Part shown: piece after piece, positions 1 to 7,285 of the stretch
Layout of the letters: each line of letters opens with the position of its first letter
Numbering within the stretch: position 1 is the stretch's first letter
DNA from: Marinilabiliaceae bacterium UBA5213
Lineage (GTDB): Bacteria; Bacteroidota; Bacteroidia; Bacteroidales; Marinilabiliaceae
Direction of reading: 5' to 3'
NCBI GenBank assembly: GCA_002412555.1
Contig: DHVH01000245.1
Location: forward strand, 1 to 37,162
Length of the DNA stretch: 37,162 bases
Position numbers and translations under genes: made by a program
Notes under the pieces: model-generated
What the model was told of the DNA's origin: nothing
What the model saw: the letters and a program-made list of their open reading frames with translations, nothing else
Database searches by the model: none

Positions 1-989
1 CCCAACGGCGCATTGAGCTGGTACAGCCCGATTCTGTAAAGGAAGCGGCGCGCGCAAGGGCTATCAGATGGACTCCCCCTCCTCCCCCCAAACTGTCGTT
101 GAATGATTCGATTGAACTGAACCTCATCCATGGCGACTCGCTGTTCACCAATTGGGATTTTAACGCGGATATTACATCACTGCCTCCTTCAGAATTTATG
201 GCCATTGGCGACAGTGTGCTGTTCAGAGGCAGCACAGCAATGGCGGACAGTGCGGCTGTTGATTCCCTCGCGATAGCTGAAACGCCTTTGCGCACAAGCC
301 AAACCACCCCGGCTCAGCAAATTCCTTTTGATGGTTCTGTTGAAAAGCCTACGCTGCAACAGGACTGGTTCATTGCGCTGCTGGTGGCTATGGTGCTGGT
401 AACCGGACTGGTGCGCATGAACTGGTACCGCTACATAAAGGATGTGATGCTGACCATCTTTTTTCCCTCTTTCACCTCTAAGCTGGGAAGTGCCAATGCT
501 TCTAATTTTATTCCCAGTTTGATTCTGGGTGCCCTCTTTTATTTCAACAGCACCATATTTACCTTCCAAATACTCACCCATTATCAGCGACCCATTGCCG
601 GCATTGAGGGTCCGCTGATGCTGCCGGTGATTCTGGTCTTTCTGTTTGTGCTGTTTACGGCCAAGATCATTTCCTATCGCATTATTGGGAAAATATTTGA
701 TACCTCCAATGCCATCAGCCACTATCTTTCTTCAGCATCGGCCACCAGCAAAGCCTTTGCTGTCATACTTCTGCCCATCATTGTGCTCTTCCCTTTTTCA
801 GAACCTGTACTTCAGGAAGGATTGATCAGGATCGGCATCGGATTGTTTATTGCCCTCTATTTGATACAATTAACGCACGGCATCAGAGCAAATTTTACTA
901 ATCTTCTTTCAGGATATTATATTATTTTGTATCTTTGCGCTCTGGAAATTTTACCCTTAGCTATACTCTATAAGGTACTGTTCAAATAG
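1..989 (+). CDS. DUF4271 membrane protein (5' partial)
   Basis: The reading frame is open from the left edge (first full codon at base 3) to the stop at 987-989, so the true start lies outside the window; the TTG at 99 is only the first start-like codon inside it. The visible N-terminal part is hydrophilic and rich in Pro, Ser and Ala. From about codon 120 the protein is a multi-pass membrane domain with five to six hydrophobic segments. Composition and position fit the Bacteroidota family DUF4271, whose function is unknown and which commonly lies directly before the uroporphyrinogen-III synthase homologue, as it does here 45 bp downstream. The family call is from recognition of the layout and the membrane domain, not from a search. 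Confidence 0.8.
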   Translation, partial: QRRIELVQPDSVKEAARARAIRWTPPPPPKLSLNDSIELNLIHGDSLFTNWDFNADITSLPPSEFMAIGDSVLFRGSTAMADSAAVDSLAIAETPLRTSQTTPAQQIPFDGSVEKPTLQQDWFIALLVAMVLVTGLVRMNWYRYIKDVMLTIFFPSFTSKLGSANASNFIPSLILGALFYFNSTIFTFQILTHYQRPIAGIEGPLMLPVILVFLFVLFTAKIISYRIIGKIFDTSNAISHYLSSASATSKAFAVILLPIIVLFPFSEPVLQEGLIRIGIGLFIALYLIQLTHGIRANFTNLLSGYYIILYLCALEILPLAILYKVLFK

Positions 990-1034
990 AAAATGGAGTA
1001 GTTCCGATTTTTGTTGAACTAAAACTGATGCATT

Positions 1035-1781
1035 TTGAAGATTAAAAAGATTCTGGTTTCACAACCCAAGCCAAGCACCCCTAAGTCGCCCTACTTTGAA
1101 TTGGCCGAAAAAAACAATGTAAAAATTGATTTTAGGCCGTTTATTCAGGTTGAAGGGGTCAACTCTAAGGAGTTTCGCCAGCAAAAAATCAACATTCTGG
1201 ATCACACCGCTGTGGTATTCACAAGCAGGACTGCCATTGATCACTTTTTCAGAATTAGCGAAGAAACACGAACCATCATTCCCGATGATATGAAGTATTT
1301 CTGTATCTCGGAAGCCACGGCTTTTTACCTGCAGAAATACATCGTCTACCGCAAGCGCAAGATTTTTCATTCAACCGGTAAGTTTTCCGACCTGGTAGAT
1401 GTGATGAAAAAACACAAAGAGGAGAAGTTTCTGGTGCCCCTTTCAGACATTCACAAGCAGGAAATTCCTGAATTGCTGAATAAGTCGAAAGCCAAATACA
1501 CCAAGGCGACTTTCTACCGTACCGTGAGCAGCGATTTAAGCGATATTAAAGAGATTGACTACGACATGCTGGTCTTTTTCAGTCCCTCGGGAATTGCCTC
1601 TTTGTTTCAGAACTTCCCCGATTTTAAGCAGAATGATATTGTGATTGCCTCGTTTGGACCTGCGACAGCCAAGGCTGTCACAGAAGCCGGTCTGCGCTTA
1701 GACATTCAGGCACCCATGCCACAGGCACCATCTATCACAGCTGCTTTGGAGATGTTCATCAAACAACACAACAAGAAGTAA
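1035..1781 (+). CDS. hemD: Uroporphyrinogen-III synthase family protein
   Basis: A 248-residue soluble protein starting MKIKKILVSQPKP, which matches the conserved N-terminus of Bacteroidota HemD-type proteins. The segment DHTAVVFTSRTAIDHFF (residues 56-72) and the late segments FFSPSGIASLF and ASFGPATAKAV are typical of the two-domain HemD fold, which closes hydroxymethylbilane to uroporphyrinogen III in tetrapyrrole synthesis. Initiation must be at TTG 1035: an in-frame TGA lies at 1026-1028 and no ATG precedes the conserved first residues. A strong rho-independent terminator follows at 1818-1859. The Bacteroidota members are divergent, so catalytic activity is inferred from the family. Confidence 0.85.
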   Translation: MKIKKILVSQPKPSTPKSPYFELAEKNNVKIDFRPFIQVEGVNSKEFRQQKINILDHTAVVFTSRTAIDHFFRISEETRTIIPDDMKYFCISEATAFYLQKYIVYRKRKIFHSTGKFSDLVDVMKKHKEEKFLVPLSDIHKQEIPELLNKSKAKYTKATFYRTVSSDLSDIKEIDYDMLVFFSPSGIASLFQNFPDFKQNDIVIASFGPATAKAVTEAGLRLDIQAPMPQAPSITAALEMFIKQHNKK

Positions 1782-1817
1782 AGCAACAACGCAGGGCAGG
1801 CCCCTGATTTAAAATAG

Positions 1818-1859
1818 AAACACTCCTTTGGCCTTTGTTCCGGATGGAGTGTTTTTTTT
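1818..1859 (+). terminator. Rho-independent terminator after hemD
   Basis: A perfect 9-bp stem, AAACACTCC (1818-1826) with GGAGTGTTT (1846-1854), has a 19-nt loop and runs into a tract of eight T (1852-1859). It ends the DUF4271-hemD unit and lies immediately before the rnpA promoter. Confidence 0.85.
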
Positions 1860-1868
1860 GTAGGTTTG
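1835..1868 (+). promoter_or_regulatory. Putative rnpA promoter (TAGGTTTG -7 box)
   Basis: TAGGTTTG at 1861-1868 matches the Bacteroidota -7 consensus TAnnTTTG exactly. A TTG at 1835-1837 lies 23 bp upstream, at the long end of the usual spacing. The box begins two bases after the hemD terminator, so termination and re-initiation are packed into about 50 bp. Transcription would start near 1874, which excludes the TTG at 1866 as the rnpA start codon. Confidence 0.55.
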
Positions 1869-1895
1869 AGCAATGAAACAGTCGGGACAAAAACA

Positions 1896-2321
1896 ATGAC
1901 ACTGCCGCAACTCACATTTAAAAAGAAAGAACGCCTTTGCCTGAAAAAACAGGTGGGCCAGCTTTTTGAAGCGGGAAAAGCCTTGATGGCTTATCCCGTA
2001 AGAGTGCAATATTTGCTGGTAGATGCCGTGGACGACGCTCCCTGCAAGATTCTCTTTTCGGTACCCAAAAAGCGCTTTAAACGCGCCGTAAAACGCAATC
2101 TGATACGCCGTAAGATAAAGGAGGCCTGGCGCCTTCACAAACACTTGCTATACCCGCATGTTCCAGAAGGTAAGCAACTGCTCATTGCACTGGTTTACCT
2201 GGATAAGACCCTACTGCCCTACCAGTCGGTTCTAAAAGGCGTATTAAAAGCCATTAACAAGCTCACTGAAACCATGGCAGAAGCACCAGAACCCCATGAA
2301 AACGAGGAACCCCATGCGTAA
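1896..2321 (+). CDS. rnpA: Ribonuclease P protein component
   Basis: Protein subunit of RNase P, which assists the catalytic RNA in removing tRNA 5' leaders. The basic RNR signature is clear (KKRFKRAVKRNLIRRKIKEA, about residues 58-77 from this start), preceded by the TFKKKERLCLKK segment that begins typical members. I chose ATG 1896 (141 aa): the frame is open back to TTG 1866, but that codon lies inside the TAGGTTTG promoter box, and the family normally begins just before the TFxKxERL segment. The C-terminus carries an acidic tail (PHENEEPHA) not needed for the fold. The 3' end overlaps yidD, so the two are co-transcribed and probably translationally coupled. Confidence 0.92.
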   Translation: MTLPQLTFKKKERLCLKKQVGQLFEAGKALMAYPVRVQYLLVDAVDDAPCKILFSVPKKRFKRAVKRNLIRRKIKEAWRLHKHLLYPHVPEGKQLLIALVYLDKTLLPYQSVLKGVLKAINKLTETMAEAPEPHENEEPHA

Positions 2322-2556
2322 GCTCTTCCATTTTCTGCGACAGGCACTGGTATTCCTGCTGGTGCTACCGGTGAAGTTTTACCAGTATGCCATTAGTCCC
2401 ATGCTGGGCTCCTCCTGCCGCTACTACCCCACCTGCTCACAATACACCATTGAAGCACTCAAGAAGCACGGGCCCGTTAAGGGCCTGTGGTTGGCCGTTA
2501 AGCGCATTGCCTCGTGCAATCCCTGGGGCGGGCATGGGCATGATCCGGTGCCGTAA
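2314..2556 (+). CDS. yidD: Membrane protein insertion efficiency factor YidD
   Basis: Small membrane-associated protein thought to assist YidC-dependent insertion of inner-membrane proteins. The family core is present in order: a hydrophobic N-terminal segment, then FYQYAISPMLGSSCRYYPTC, SQYTIEALKKHG and CNPWGGHGHDPVP. ATG 2314 gives 80 aa and has an AGGA seven bases upstream; ATG 2296 would add six residues (MKTRNP). Either start overlaps the end of rnpA. The rnpA-yidD order is the usual bacterial arrangement. Confidence 0.93.
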   Translation: MRKLFHFLRQALVFLLVLPVKFYQYAISPMLGSSCRYYPTCSQYTIEALKKHGPVKGLWLAVKRIASCNPWGGHGHDPVP

Positions 2557-2565
2557 GGGTCATCG

Positions 2566-2709
2566 AATCGAAGATCGACGGATGTCAATTTGGGTCATCA
2601 AATTTGCGCGAATTAACGCTAATTGAAGGAGATTTTGGGGTCCACAGATTCCACAGATTGGCACAGATTTTTTGGGTTATTTAGTTTTCGAAAATCGAAG
2701 ATTGACGGA
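2566..2709. repeat. Intergenic repeat block: flanking 17-mers and CACAGATT units
   Basis: The 180-bp gap after yidD holds no convincing gene. A 17-mer AATCGAAGATCGACGGA at 2566-2582 recurs at 2693-2709 with one mismatch. Between them lie three CACAGATT units at 2643-2650, 2652-2659 and 2662-2669, spaced nine to ten bases apart. Similar cacagatt strings are common intergenic sequence in many Bacteroidota genomes; origin unknown. Confidence 0.6.
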
Positions 2710-2736
2710 GCCAATTGAAGACAAAACCATGATCAT

Positions 2737-3453
2737 ATGAAACAAAATATGATTTCTGAATTGAGGATGGCCTTGCAGGACAAGGTCGACCTCCAAACAA
2801 AGCAGATTTCCAGTCGGTTTTTTAAGCCCGGCGAGGAGGCTTTGGTCTACGGCGTAAAATCAGTCGAAGTCAAACAAATCGCCAAGGAATATAGCAAGCA
2901 GATAACAGCCTGTTCCAAGCAGGAGGTATTTGCTATTTGCGAAGAGTTGTGGCAATCGGAGTATCTCGAGGAAGCCTTTATCGCCTGTCAGTTTTCGGAG
3001 TCCTTAACGAAGCAATACGAGCCGGCAGACTTCCAAACCTTTGAACGCTGGGTCAATACCTATGTCAACAATTGGGCCGATTGCGATACTCTTTGCAACC
3101 ACACCATAGGTAACTTTGTGATGATGTATCCCGCGTTCATCGAGGACTTAAAGCGATGGGCGACTTCGCCCAATCGCTGGACCAAAAGAGCTGCTGCCGT
3201 GACCTTAATCATCCCTGCCAGAAAAGGACTCTTCCTTAAAGACATATTTGAGATAGCTGACATTCTGCTGCTCGACCAGGACGACCTGGTGCAAAAAGGT
3301 TATGGCTGGATGCTGAAAGCAGCCAGTGAACGCAACCAACAAGCCGTTTTTGATTATGTGCTAGCTAAAAAAGAGGTCATGCCACGAACAGCCCTCCGGT
3401 ACGCCATCGAAAAAATGCCCCAAGAATTGAAAGTGGTGGCCATGAAGAAATGA
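2737..3453 (+). CDS. DNA alkylation repair protein, AlkD-like
   Basis: A 238-residue, mostly helical protein of the AlkD/HEAT-repeat DNA glycosylase family, which removes positively charged N3- and N7-alkyl purines. Visible features: the N-terminal FFKPGEEALVYGVKSVEVKQ segment; NNWADCDTLCNHTIG around residues 111-125, carrying the Trp-Ala-Asp-Cys-Asp cluster that corresponds to the AlkD Trp/Asp active site; and NRWTKRAAAV (146-155), the usual RWxKRAA motif. The start is ATG 2737; ATG 2749 (four codons later) is a possible alternative. It stands apart from the rnpA unit behind a 180-bp repeat-bearing gap. Substrate range is inferred from the family. Confidence 0.85.
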   Translation: MKQNMISELRMALQDKVDLQTKQISSRFFKPGEEALVYGVKSVEVKQIAKEYSKQITACSKQEVFAICEELWQSEYLEEAFIACQFSESLTKQYEPADFQTFERWVNTYVNNWADCDTLCNHTIGNFVMMYPAFIEDLKRWATSPNRWTKRAAAVTLIIPARKGLFLKDIFEIADILLLDQDDLVQKGYGWMLKAASERNQQAVFDYVLAKKEVMPRTALRYAIEKMPQELKVVAMKK

Positions 3454-3526
3454 GGGGGTCAGCTTTCTCCGGAATTGTTGATTGACGATGGCGTTTTTTG
3501 TCAAAAAGTCGAGAATAGTGACAACA

Positions 3527-4102
3527 ATGAATGAAATGAACGAAATAGCAACCAAATACTTTGTTGACAGAAAAGAATGGAGAAAGTGGCTCGAAGCGCA
3601 TTTTGAGACTGAGGAAGATATTTGGTTGGAGTATCCGCTCAAGAAGACAGGAAAGAAACGCATCTTGTATAATGATGCGGTTGAAGAAGCCCTCTGTTTT
3701 GGATGGATTGATAGTACTGTTAAAGCCCTAAATGATGAGGCAAGTATTCAAAGATTTTGCAGACGAAGAAAAAAATCGACGTACTCCCAACCGAATATAG
3801 AGCGCCTTAAATGGTTGGCTGAGAACAATCTCATACACCACTCCATCAAAGAAGATGTTCTAAATACCATTCAGCAAGCCTTCGTTTTTCCGGAAGACAT
3901 CCTAAAGCAGTTAAAATCGGACAAGGAAGTATGGGCGAATTATTGTTCTTTTTCTGATTCGTACAAACGCATCAGAATAGCCTACATTAACGATGCAAGA
4001 AAAAGACCTGACGAATTTGAAAAGCGATTAAACAACTTCATCGACAAAACGAAAAAAAATAAACGGATCAAAGGATTTGGAGGCATTGAAAAATACTATT
4101 GA
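3527..4102 (+). CDS. YdeI/OmpD-associated family protein
   Basis: A soluble protein of about 191 residues with the pattern of the YdeI/OmpD-associated (bacteriocin-protection) family: a DRKEWRKWLEAHF-type opening, then DIWLEYPLKKTGKKRILYND, then the strongly conserved VEEALCFGWIDSTVKALND (starting near residue 46), and a C-terminal domain with YINDARKRPDEFEKRL. The biochemical role of the family is not established; some members are linked to envelope stress or bacteriocin tolerance. The frame extends to TTG 3482, but ATG 3527 (or ATG 3536) fits the usual N-terminus, so 3527 was chosen. No operon partner. Confidence 0.8.
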   Translation: MNEMNEIATKYFVDRKEWRKWLEAHFETEEDIWLEYPLKKTGKKRILYNDAVEEALCFGWIDSTVKALNDEASIQRFCRRRKKSTYSQPNIERLKWLAENNLIHHSIKEDVLNTIQQAFVFPEDILKQLKSDKEVWANYCSFSDSYKRIRIAYINDARKRPDEFEKRLNNFIDKTKKNKRIKGFGGIEKYY

Positions 4103-4115
4103 GCAAAAACGCCAC

Positions 4116-4304
4116 TTAAATTGTAGTAGCTGTATTCACATCTGAATCATCCCTGTCTTCCAGAACGGCATTTAGATATTCTGCAATCATTTCGTTACTA
4201 TCTAAATATTCTGCTACCCAATTTTTGAAATTCCCATATCTCTAATATTTTATTCTTTTTAAAATTTCTTTTGCCTTTTCAATGATATCCAAAGTACCCA
4301 TCAT
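4116..4304 (-). pseudogene. Decayed HigA-like antitoxin remnant
   Basis: On the minus strand a frame opens with ATG at 4304 (a second ATG at 4301), is interrupted by one in-frame TAG at 4242-4244 and stays open to TAA at 4116-4118. The part after the TAG reads NFKNWVAEYLDSNEMIAEYL followed by NAVLEDRDDSDV. This resembles the N-terminal half of HigA/graA-type addiction-module antidote proteins (xxAEYLDSxEMIAxYLxAxLE). The helix-turn-helix half expected after it is missing, and no HigB toxin lies beside it. The 19 codons before the TAG are not recognisable and may not belong to it. It abuts an intact toxin-antitoxin pair on the other strand. Confidence 0.45.
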
Positions 4305-4335
4305 TCTCAATTAATTGGATTCTAAACACAAAATC

Positions 4336-4366
4336 TTGCACTTGACGTATTGATTCAATATATTTG
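4336..4366 (+). promoter_or_regulatory. Promoter of the toxin-antitoxin operon
   Basis: TTG at 4336-4338, a 20-bp spacer and TATATTTG at 4359-4366 match the Bacteroidota promoter pattern TTG-N20-TAnnTTTG exactly. The predicted start of transcription is near 4372, about 16 bases before ATG 4388. Confidence 0.65.
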
Positions 4367-4387
4367 TACGTAACCAATGCAAGGATT

Positions 4388-4639
4388 ATGGAAACAAAAC
4401 TGACTTTGAGGCTAAATGATCATGTGATCGAAAGAGCTAAAATTTATGCACGCAGTCATAAGATTAGTCTCTCTAAGATAATTGAATCTTATCTTGACAG
4501 CATTACAAAGCAAAAAGAAGAGGAGAAAAAGATTTCAATTACTCCGCTTGTTGAAAGCTTGAGTGGTGTGATTGATTTGCCTGCTGACTTTGATTACAAA
4601 AAAAGTTATCGTGATTATTTAGAAGAAAAGTATAAATGA
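4388..4639 (+). CDS. DUF6364/RHH-type antitoxin of a PIN toxin pair
   Basis: An 83-residue protein. Residues 1-37 (METKLTLRLNDHVIERAKIY onward to LSKIIESYLDSI) have the beta-strand/helix/helix pattern of a ribbon-helix-helix DNA-binding domain. The tail (VESLSGVIDLPADFDYKKSY) is the toxin-neutralising arm typical of DUF6364 antitoxins. It presumably represses its own promoter and blocks the PIN toxin. TTG 4364 is in frame but lies inside the promoter's -7 box, so ATG 4388 is the start. The stop overlaps the toxin start (ATGA), indicating translational coupling. Confidence 0.8.
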   Translation: METKLTLRLNDHVIERAKIYARSHKISLSKIIESYLDSITKQKEEEKKISITPLVESLSGVIDLPADFDYKKSYRDYLEEKYK

Positions 4640-5052
4640 AAAAACTGTTCGTTGATACCAATATAGTGATTGATTTATTATCACGAAGAGAGCCCTTTTT
4701 TGAAGAAGCAGCGGAATTGTTTTCTCTGGCAGATAAAAAGCAAGTCGAGTTATCTGTTTCATCTTTGACCATTGCCAATACCAGTTATGTTTTGCTGAGA
4801 CAAATGGATTCGAGTAAAGCGAAATTGGTTATAAGAAAGCTAAGGTTGATTCTTAATGTCTTGCCATTGAATGATAAGATTATTGGATTGGCTTTAAATG
4901 ATGAGACCTTTTCTGATTTTGAGGATGGCCTTCAATACTTTACCGCGATTGAGAACGAGAAAGAATTAATTATTACCCGAAATCTTAAGGATTTTAAAAA
5001 TTCGAAATTGCCGGCCATGACAGCTAAACAATTTATTGAAACAATTGAATAA
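4636..5052 (+). CDS. PIN-domain (VapC-like) ribonuclease toxin
   Basis: A 138-residue single PIN domain. The metal-binding acidic residues are visible: D7 in FVDTNIVIDLL, D94/E96/D97 in FSDFEDGLQYF and D119 in ITRNLKDF. PIN toxins of this class cut specific RNAs in a Mg2+-dependent manner when the antitoxin is lost. The gene overlaps its antitoxin by 4 bp. All catalytic positions seem intact, so the toxin is probably active. Base composition is AT-rich compared with the neighbouring resistance and A2M genes, consistent with an acquired module. The RNA target cannot be read from sequence. Confidence 0.85.
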   Translation: MKKLFVDTNIVIDLLSRREPFFEEAAELFSLADKKQVELSVSSLTIANTSYVLLRQMDSSKAKLVIRKLRLILNVLPLNDKIIGLALNDETFSDFEDGLQYFTAIENEKELIITRNLKDFKNSKLPAMTAKQFIETIE

Positions 5053-5117
5053 GGTCAGTTCCCAACATCATTTAAATGCCCCATTTCCTGAAGAAATACT
5101 GAAACAAGTTGAATCTG

Positions 5118-6005
5118 TCATAAAAAGCTTCCCAGTTGTGCCTTGGCGCCCATTATGTGCTGTTCGTCCTGGGTCTCGATGGCAAAAAATCCGTAGGCGA
5201 GAGGGGCTGCTGCCGCACGTTCGACGCTTTGCTCAAACAGATGTTCCCACGTTGTTCCACCTTGGTTTTGGTATTCGTGAATGAGGGCTTTGAGACTTGC
5301 TTCCCCAAATACATTCAAGTGCCCCGAAAAATCCTGGGCAATGTCGTTCATGTGCGCAGTACTCCAATCAATAATTCCACTCACAGTGCCGTTGGGCTGG
5401 GTTAAAACATGCCCGGCATACAAATCCCCGTGGATGAATCTGGAAAATCCGGGCCAGAGGGGATCGTTGTCGAGCCATTTTTTGTAGCGGCTCTCCAGTT
5501 CCTCGCTGATGCCCAGTTCGGATTTGACCAGTTGCAGGCGGTCGGCGATCTCGCTGCGCATGCCCTCCGGGGTTACGACTTTTAAACCGCTTTTAACCAC
5601 CTCCTCGACGGGAATGCTATGTAGTTGCACCAAGGCCTTGGCCAGAGAAGGGACGTAGTGGGGACTCTCCTGATCGATGTTCCAGGTGACTTCATAGGAT
5701 TGGGCGTCAAAGGTCAGGGCGGGCTGTCCCTGAAGCACGGGGTAGGCCACGAACTGGGGACTGGCAAACTGCCAATGGGGCACTTGCACCTCGAGGTGCC
5801 GACTGACCAGCTGAAGAATATTCTGCTCACTGACAATTTGTGCCTCCATATCACTGCGCCTGGGGATGCGCAGCAGCCATTGCCGGCCTTCGGTGTCGGT
5901 GGCAAAACCGACTTTAAAATCGATGCCCATCTCGTTGAAGTGCATTTGATCGATGAGCTGTAAGCCGTGCTTTTCGGCCAGTTGTTGTATGTCTTTTGTC
6001 TGCAT
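5118..6005 (-). CDS. mph: Macrolide 2'-phosphotransferase, Mph family
   Basis: A 295-residue kinase of the Mph/APH fold, which inactivates 14- to 16-membered macrolides by phosphorylating the 2'-OH of the desosamine or mycaminose sugar. Motifs: the N-lobe segment RQWLLRIPRR (41-50); the catalytic loop FIHGDLYAGHVL (190-201) with H192, D194 and H199, the form typical of Mph enzymes; the metal-binding IIDWSTAHMNDIAQDF (211-226) with D213; then HLNVFGEASLKAL and the C-terminal FFAIETQDEQHIMGAKAQLG. The length equals that of known Mph proteins (about 290-300 aa). It lies 19 bp behind a Mef-like exporter on the same strand, so the two form a macrolide resistance operon. Substrate is inferred from the family; exact spectrum unknown. 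Confidence 0.88.
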   Translation of the reverse strand: MQTKDIQQLAEKHGLQLIDQMHFNEMGIDFKVGFATDTEGRQWLLRIPRRSDMEAQIVSEQNILQLVSRHLEVQVPHWQFASPQFVAYPVLQGQPALTFDAQSYEVTWNIDQESPHYVPSLAKALVQLHSIPVEEVVKSGLKVVTPEGMRSEIADRLQLVKSELGISEELESRYKKWLDNDPLWPGFSRFIHGDLYAGHVLTQPNGTVSGIIDWSTAHMNDIAQDFSGHLNVFGEASLKALIHEYQNQGGTTWEHLFEQSVERAAAAPLAYGFFAIETQDEQHIMGAKAQLGSFL

Positions 6006-6024
6006 AATTCTTGTGTTTTAACTG

Positions 6025-7266
6025 TTACTCAAATTGGGGCACGGGTTGGGCGGGATGCTTGCCAAGGCGCATGAGCGGCCGGGTGGCAAACGAAAGTAGA
6101 CCCACGATCACCACCAGGATGCCTGATAGGATGAAGGTTGTGGTTATGCCGATTTTTTCGGCAATGAGTCCGGCAAACAACAACCCTATGGTGCTTGGCA
6201 AGATGGCCACACTGTAATAGAGGGAGAAGACCCGGCCGAGCTTTTCGGGGGCGACTTCCACTTGAAGAAGGGTGTTGAAACATGCGGCGAAGATGGCCAT
6301 GGAAATGCCTCCGATGCCGGTGGCTACTACAAACCATAGGAACTGCTGTGCACTTAAAATACCGCTGACGACGAAGGTGAGGCCCATGACCAGGTACATG
6401 GCATTGATGAGGACGACTTTGGACGAGCGGACTTTTATCAGTCCCAAGGTTGCGCCACCCAGCAGCATACCTACGCCCCAGACGACTTCTACCAGACCCA
6501 TTTCCCATTTGCCTCCCAGGTAGTGCTCTATGGTCATCAAGGGAAACATGATGGCCACGGGCATGGTAAAGAAGGTGATGGCCATGGCATACAAAAAGAG
6601 GTAGCTGAGTCCCCGTTTGTCGAGTACGGCGCGGAAGCCTTCTTTAAATTCGCTGGCAATTTTGAAAATGGAGGTATTTTTGCTGGCCACTACGGAGGGT
6701 ATGTCCACAAAAAAGAGCGACAGCACCGCAAAAAAAGCGCCGATCACGTCGAGGTACAATACCTTGGAAATGCTCATGTAGGTGATGGCGAGGGTGCCAA
6801 TGGCGGGACCAGCAATGCCGGTGATGGAGTGTATCACCTGATTAATACCAGCCACCCGAAGGAGCTGGTCTTTGGGTACTATGAGGGGCGCCACGGCTTG
6901 CAGGGCGGGTGAATGAAAGGCGTTGCCAATGGAGCGCAAGCCGAGCAGTCCGTAAATCAGGCCCAGATGAATGGTGTCATTGCGCAGGACGTAGATCATG
7001 ATGAGGGCACAGACAGCGATGAAGGTGTCGGACAGCATCATGGTTCTTTTCCGGTCCCAACGGTCGATGAACACGCCGGCAAAGGGCCCGATAAGGGCCT
7101 GGGGCAGCATGCCGGCAATGGCGGCGTAGGCGAGGACCTGGGCCGACTGGTATTCGAGGCTGAGCCAGATGATAATAGCAAATTGTACGGCGTAACTGCT
7201 AAGCATGGACAGGAATTGCCCGACCCATATGTACAGGTAGATCTGCAACCATTTATTGTTTTCCAT
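6025..7266 (-). CDS. MFS exporter, Mef-like macrolide efflux family
   Basis: A 413-residue major facilitator with about twelve hydrophobic segments. The loop 2-3 motif GVFIDRWDRKRTM (64-76) is present, and the opening WLQIYLYIWVGQFLSMLSSY resembles Mef/MFS_3 exporters (F.xWxGQxxSxxGS pattern). Mef proteins expel macrolides by proton antiport. It is the first gene of a two-gene operon with the Mph-like phosphotransferase 19 bp downstream, which strongly supports macrolides as substrate and mirrors the mef-mph pairs known from other bacteria. The 5' leader carries a promoter, two tiny ORFs and nested hairpins, suggesting induction. Without the neighbour, the substrate of such an MFS protein would be uncertain. 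Confidence 0.82.
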   Translation of the reverse strand: MENNKWLQIYLYIWVGQFLSMLSSYAVQFAIIIWLSLEYQSAQVLAYAAIAGMLPQALIGPFAGVFIDRWDRKRTMMLSDTFIAVCALIMIYVLRNDTIHLGLIYGLLGLRSIGNAFHSPALQAVAPLIVPKDQLLRVAGINQVIHSITGIAGPAIGTLAITYMSISKVLYLDVIGAFFAVLSLFFVDIPSVVASKNTSIFKIASEFKEGFRAVLDKRGLSYLFLYAMAITFFTMPVAIMFPLMTIEHYLGGKWEMGLVEVVWGVGMLLGGATLGLIKVRSSKVVLINAMYLVMGLTFVVSGILSAQQFLWFVVATGIGGISMAIFAACFNTLLQVEVAPEKLGRVFSLYYSVAILPSTIGLLFAGLIAEKIGITTTFILSGILVVIVGLLSFATRPLMRLGKHPAQPVPQFE

Positions 7267-7285
7267 GAAGGTGGTTTGAAGAAGT

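Noticed and set aside
2387..2626. Frame overlapping yidD
   Set aside because: Out-of-frame shadow of the conserved yidD gene with low-complexity Pro/Ala composition.
5036..5284. Plus-strand frame after the PIN toxin (MKQLNKVSSQHHLN...)
   Set aside because: Only its first 25 codons lie in the 65-bp gap; the rest is antisense to the conserved C-terminus of the Mph gene. No family resemblance.
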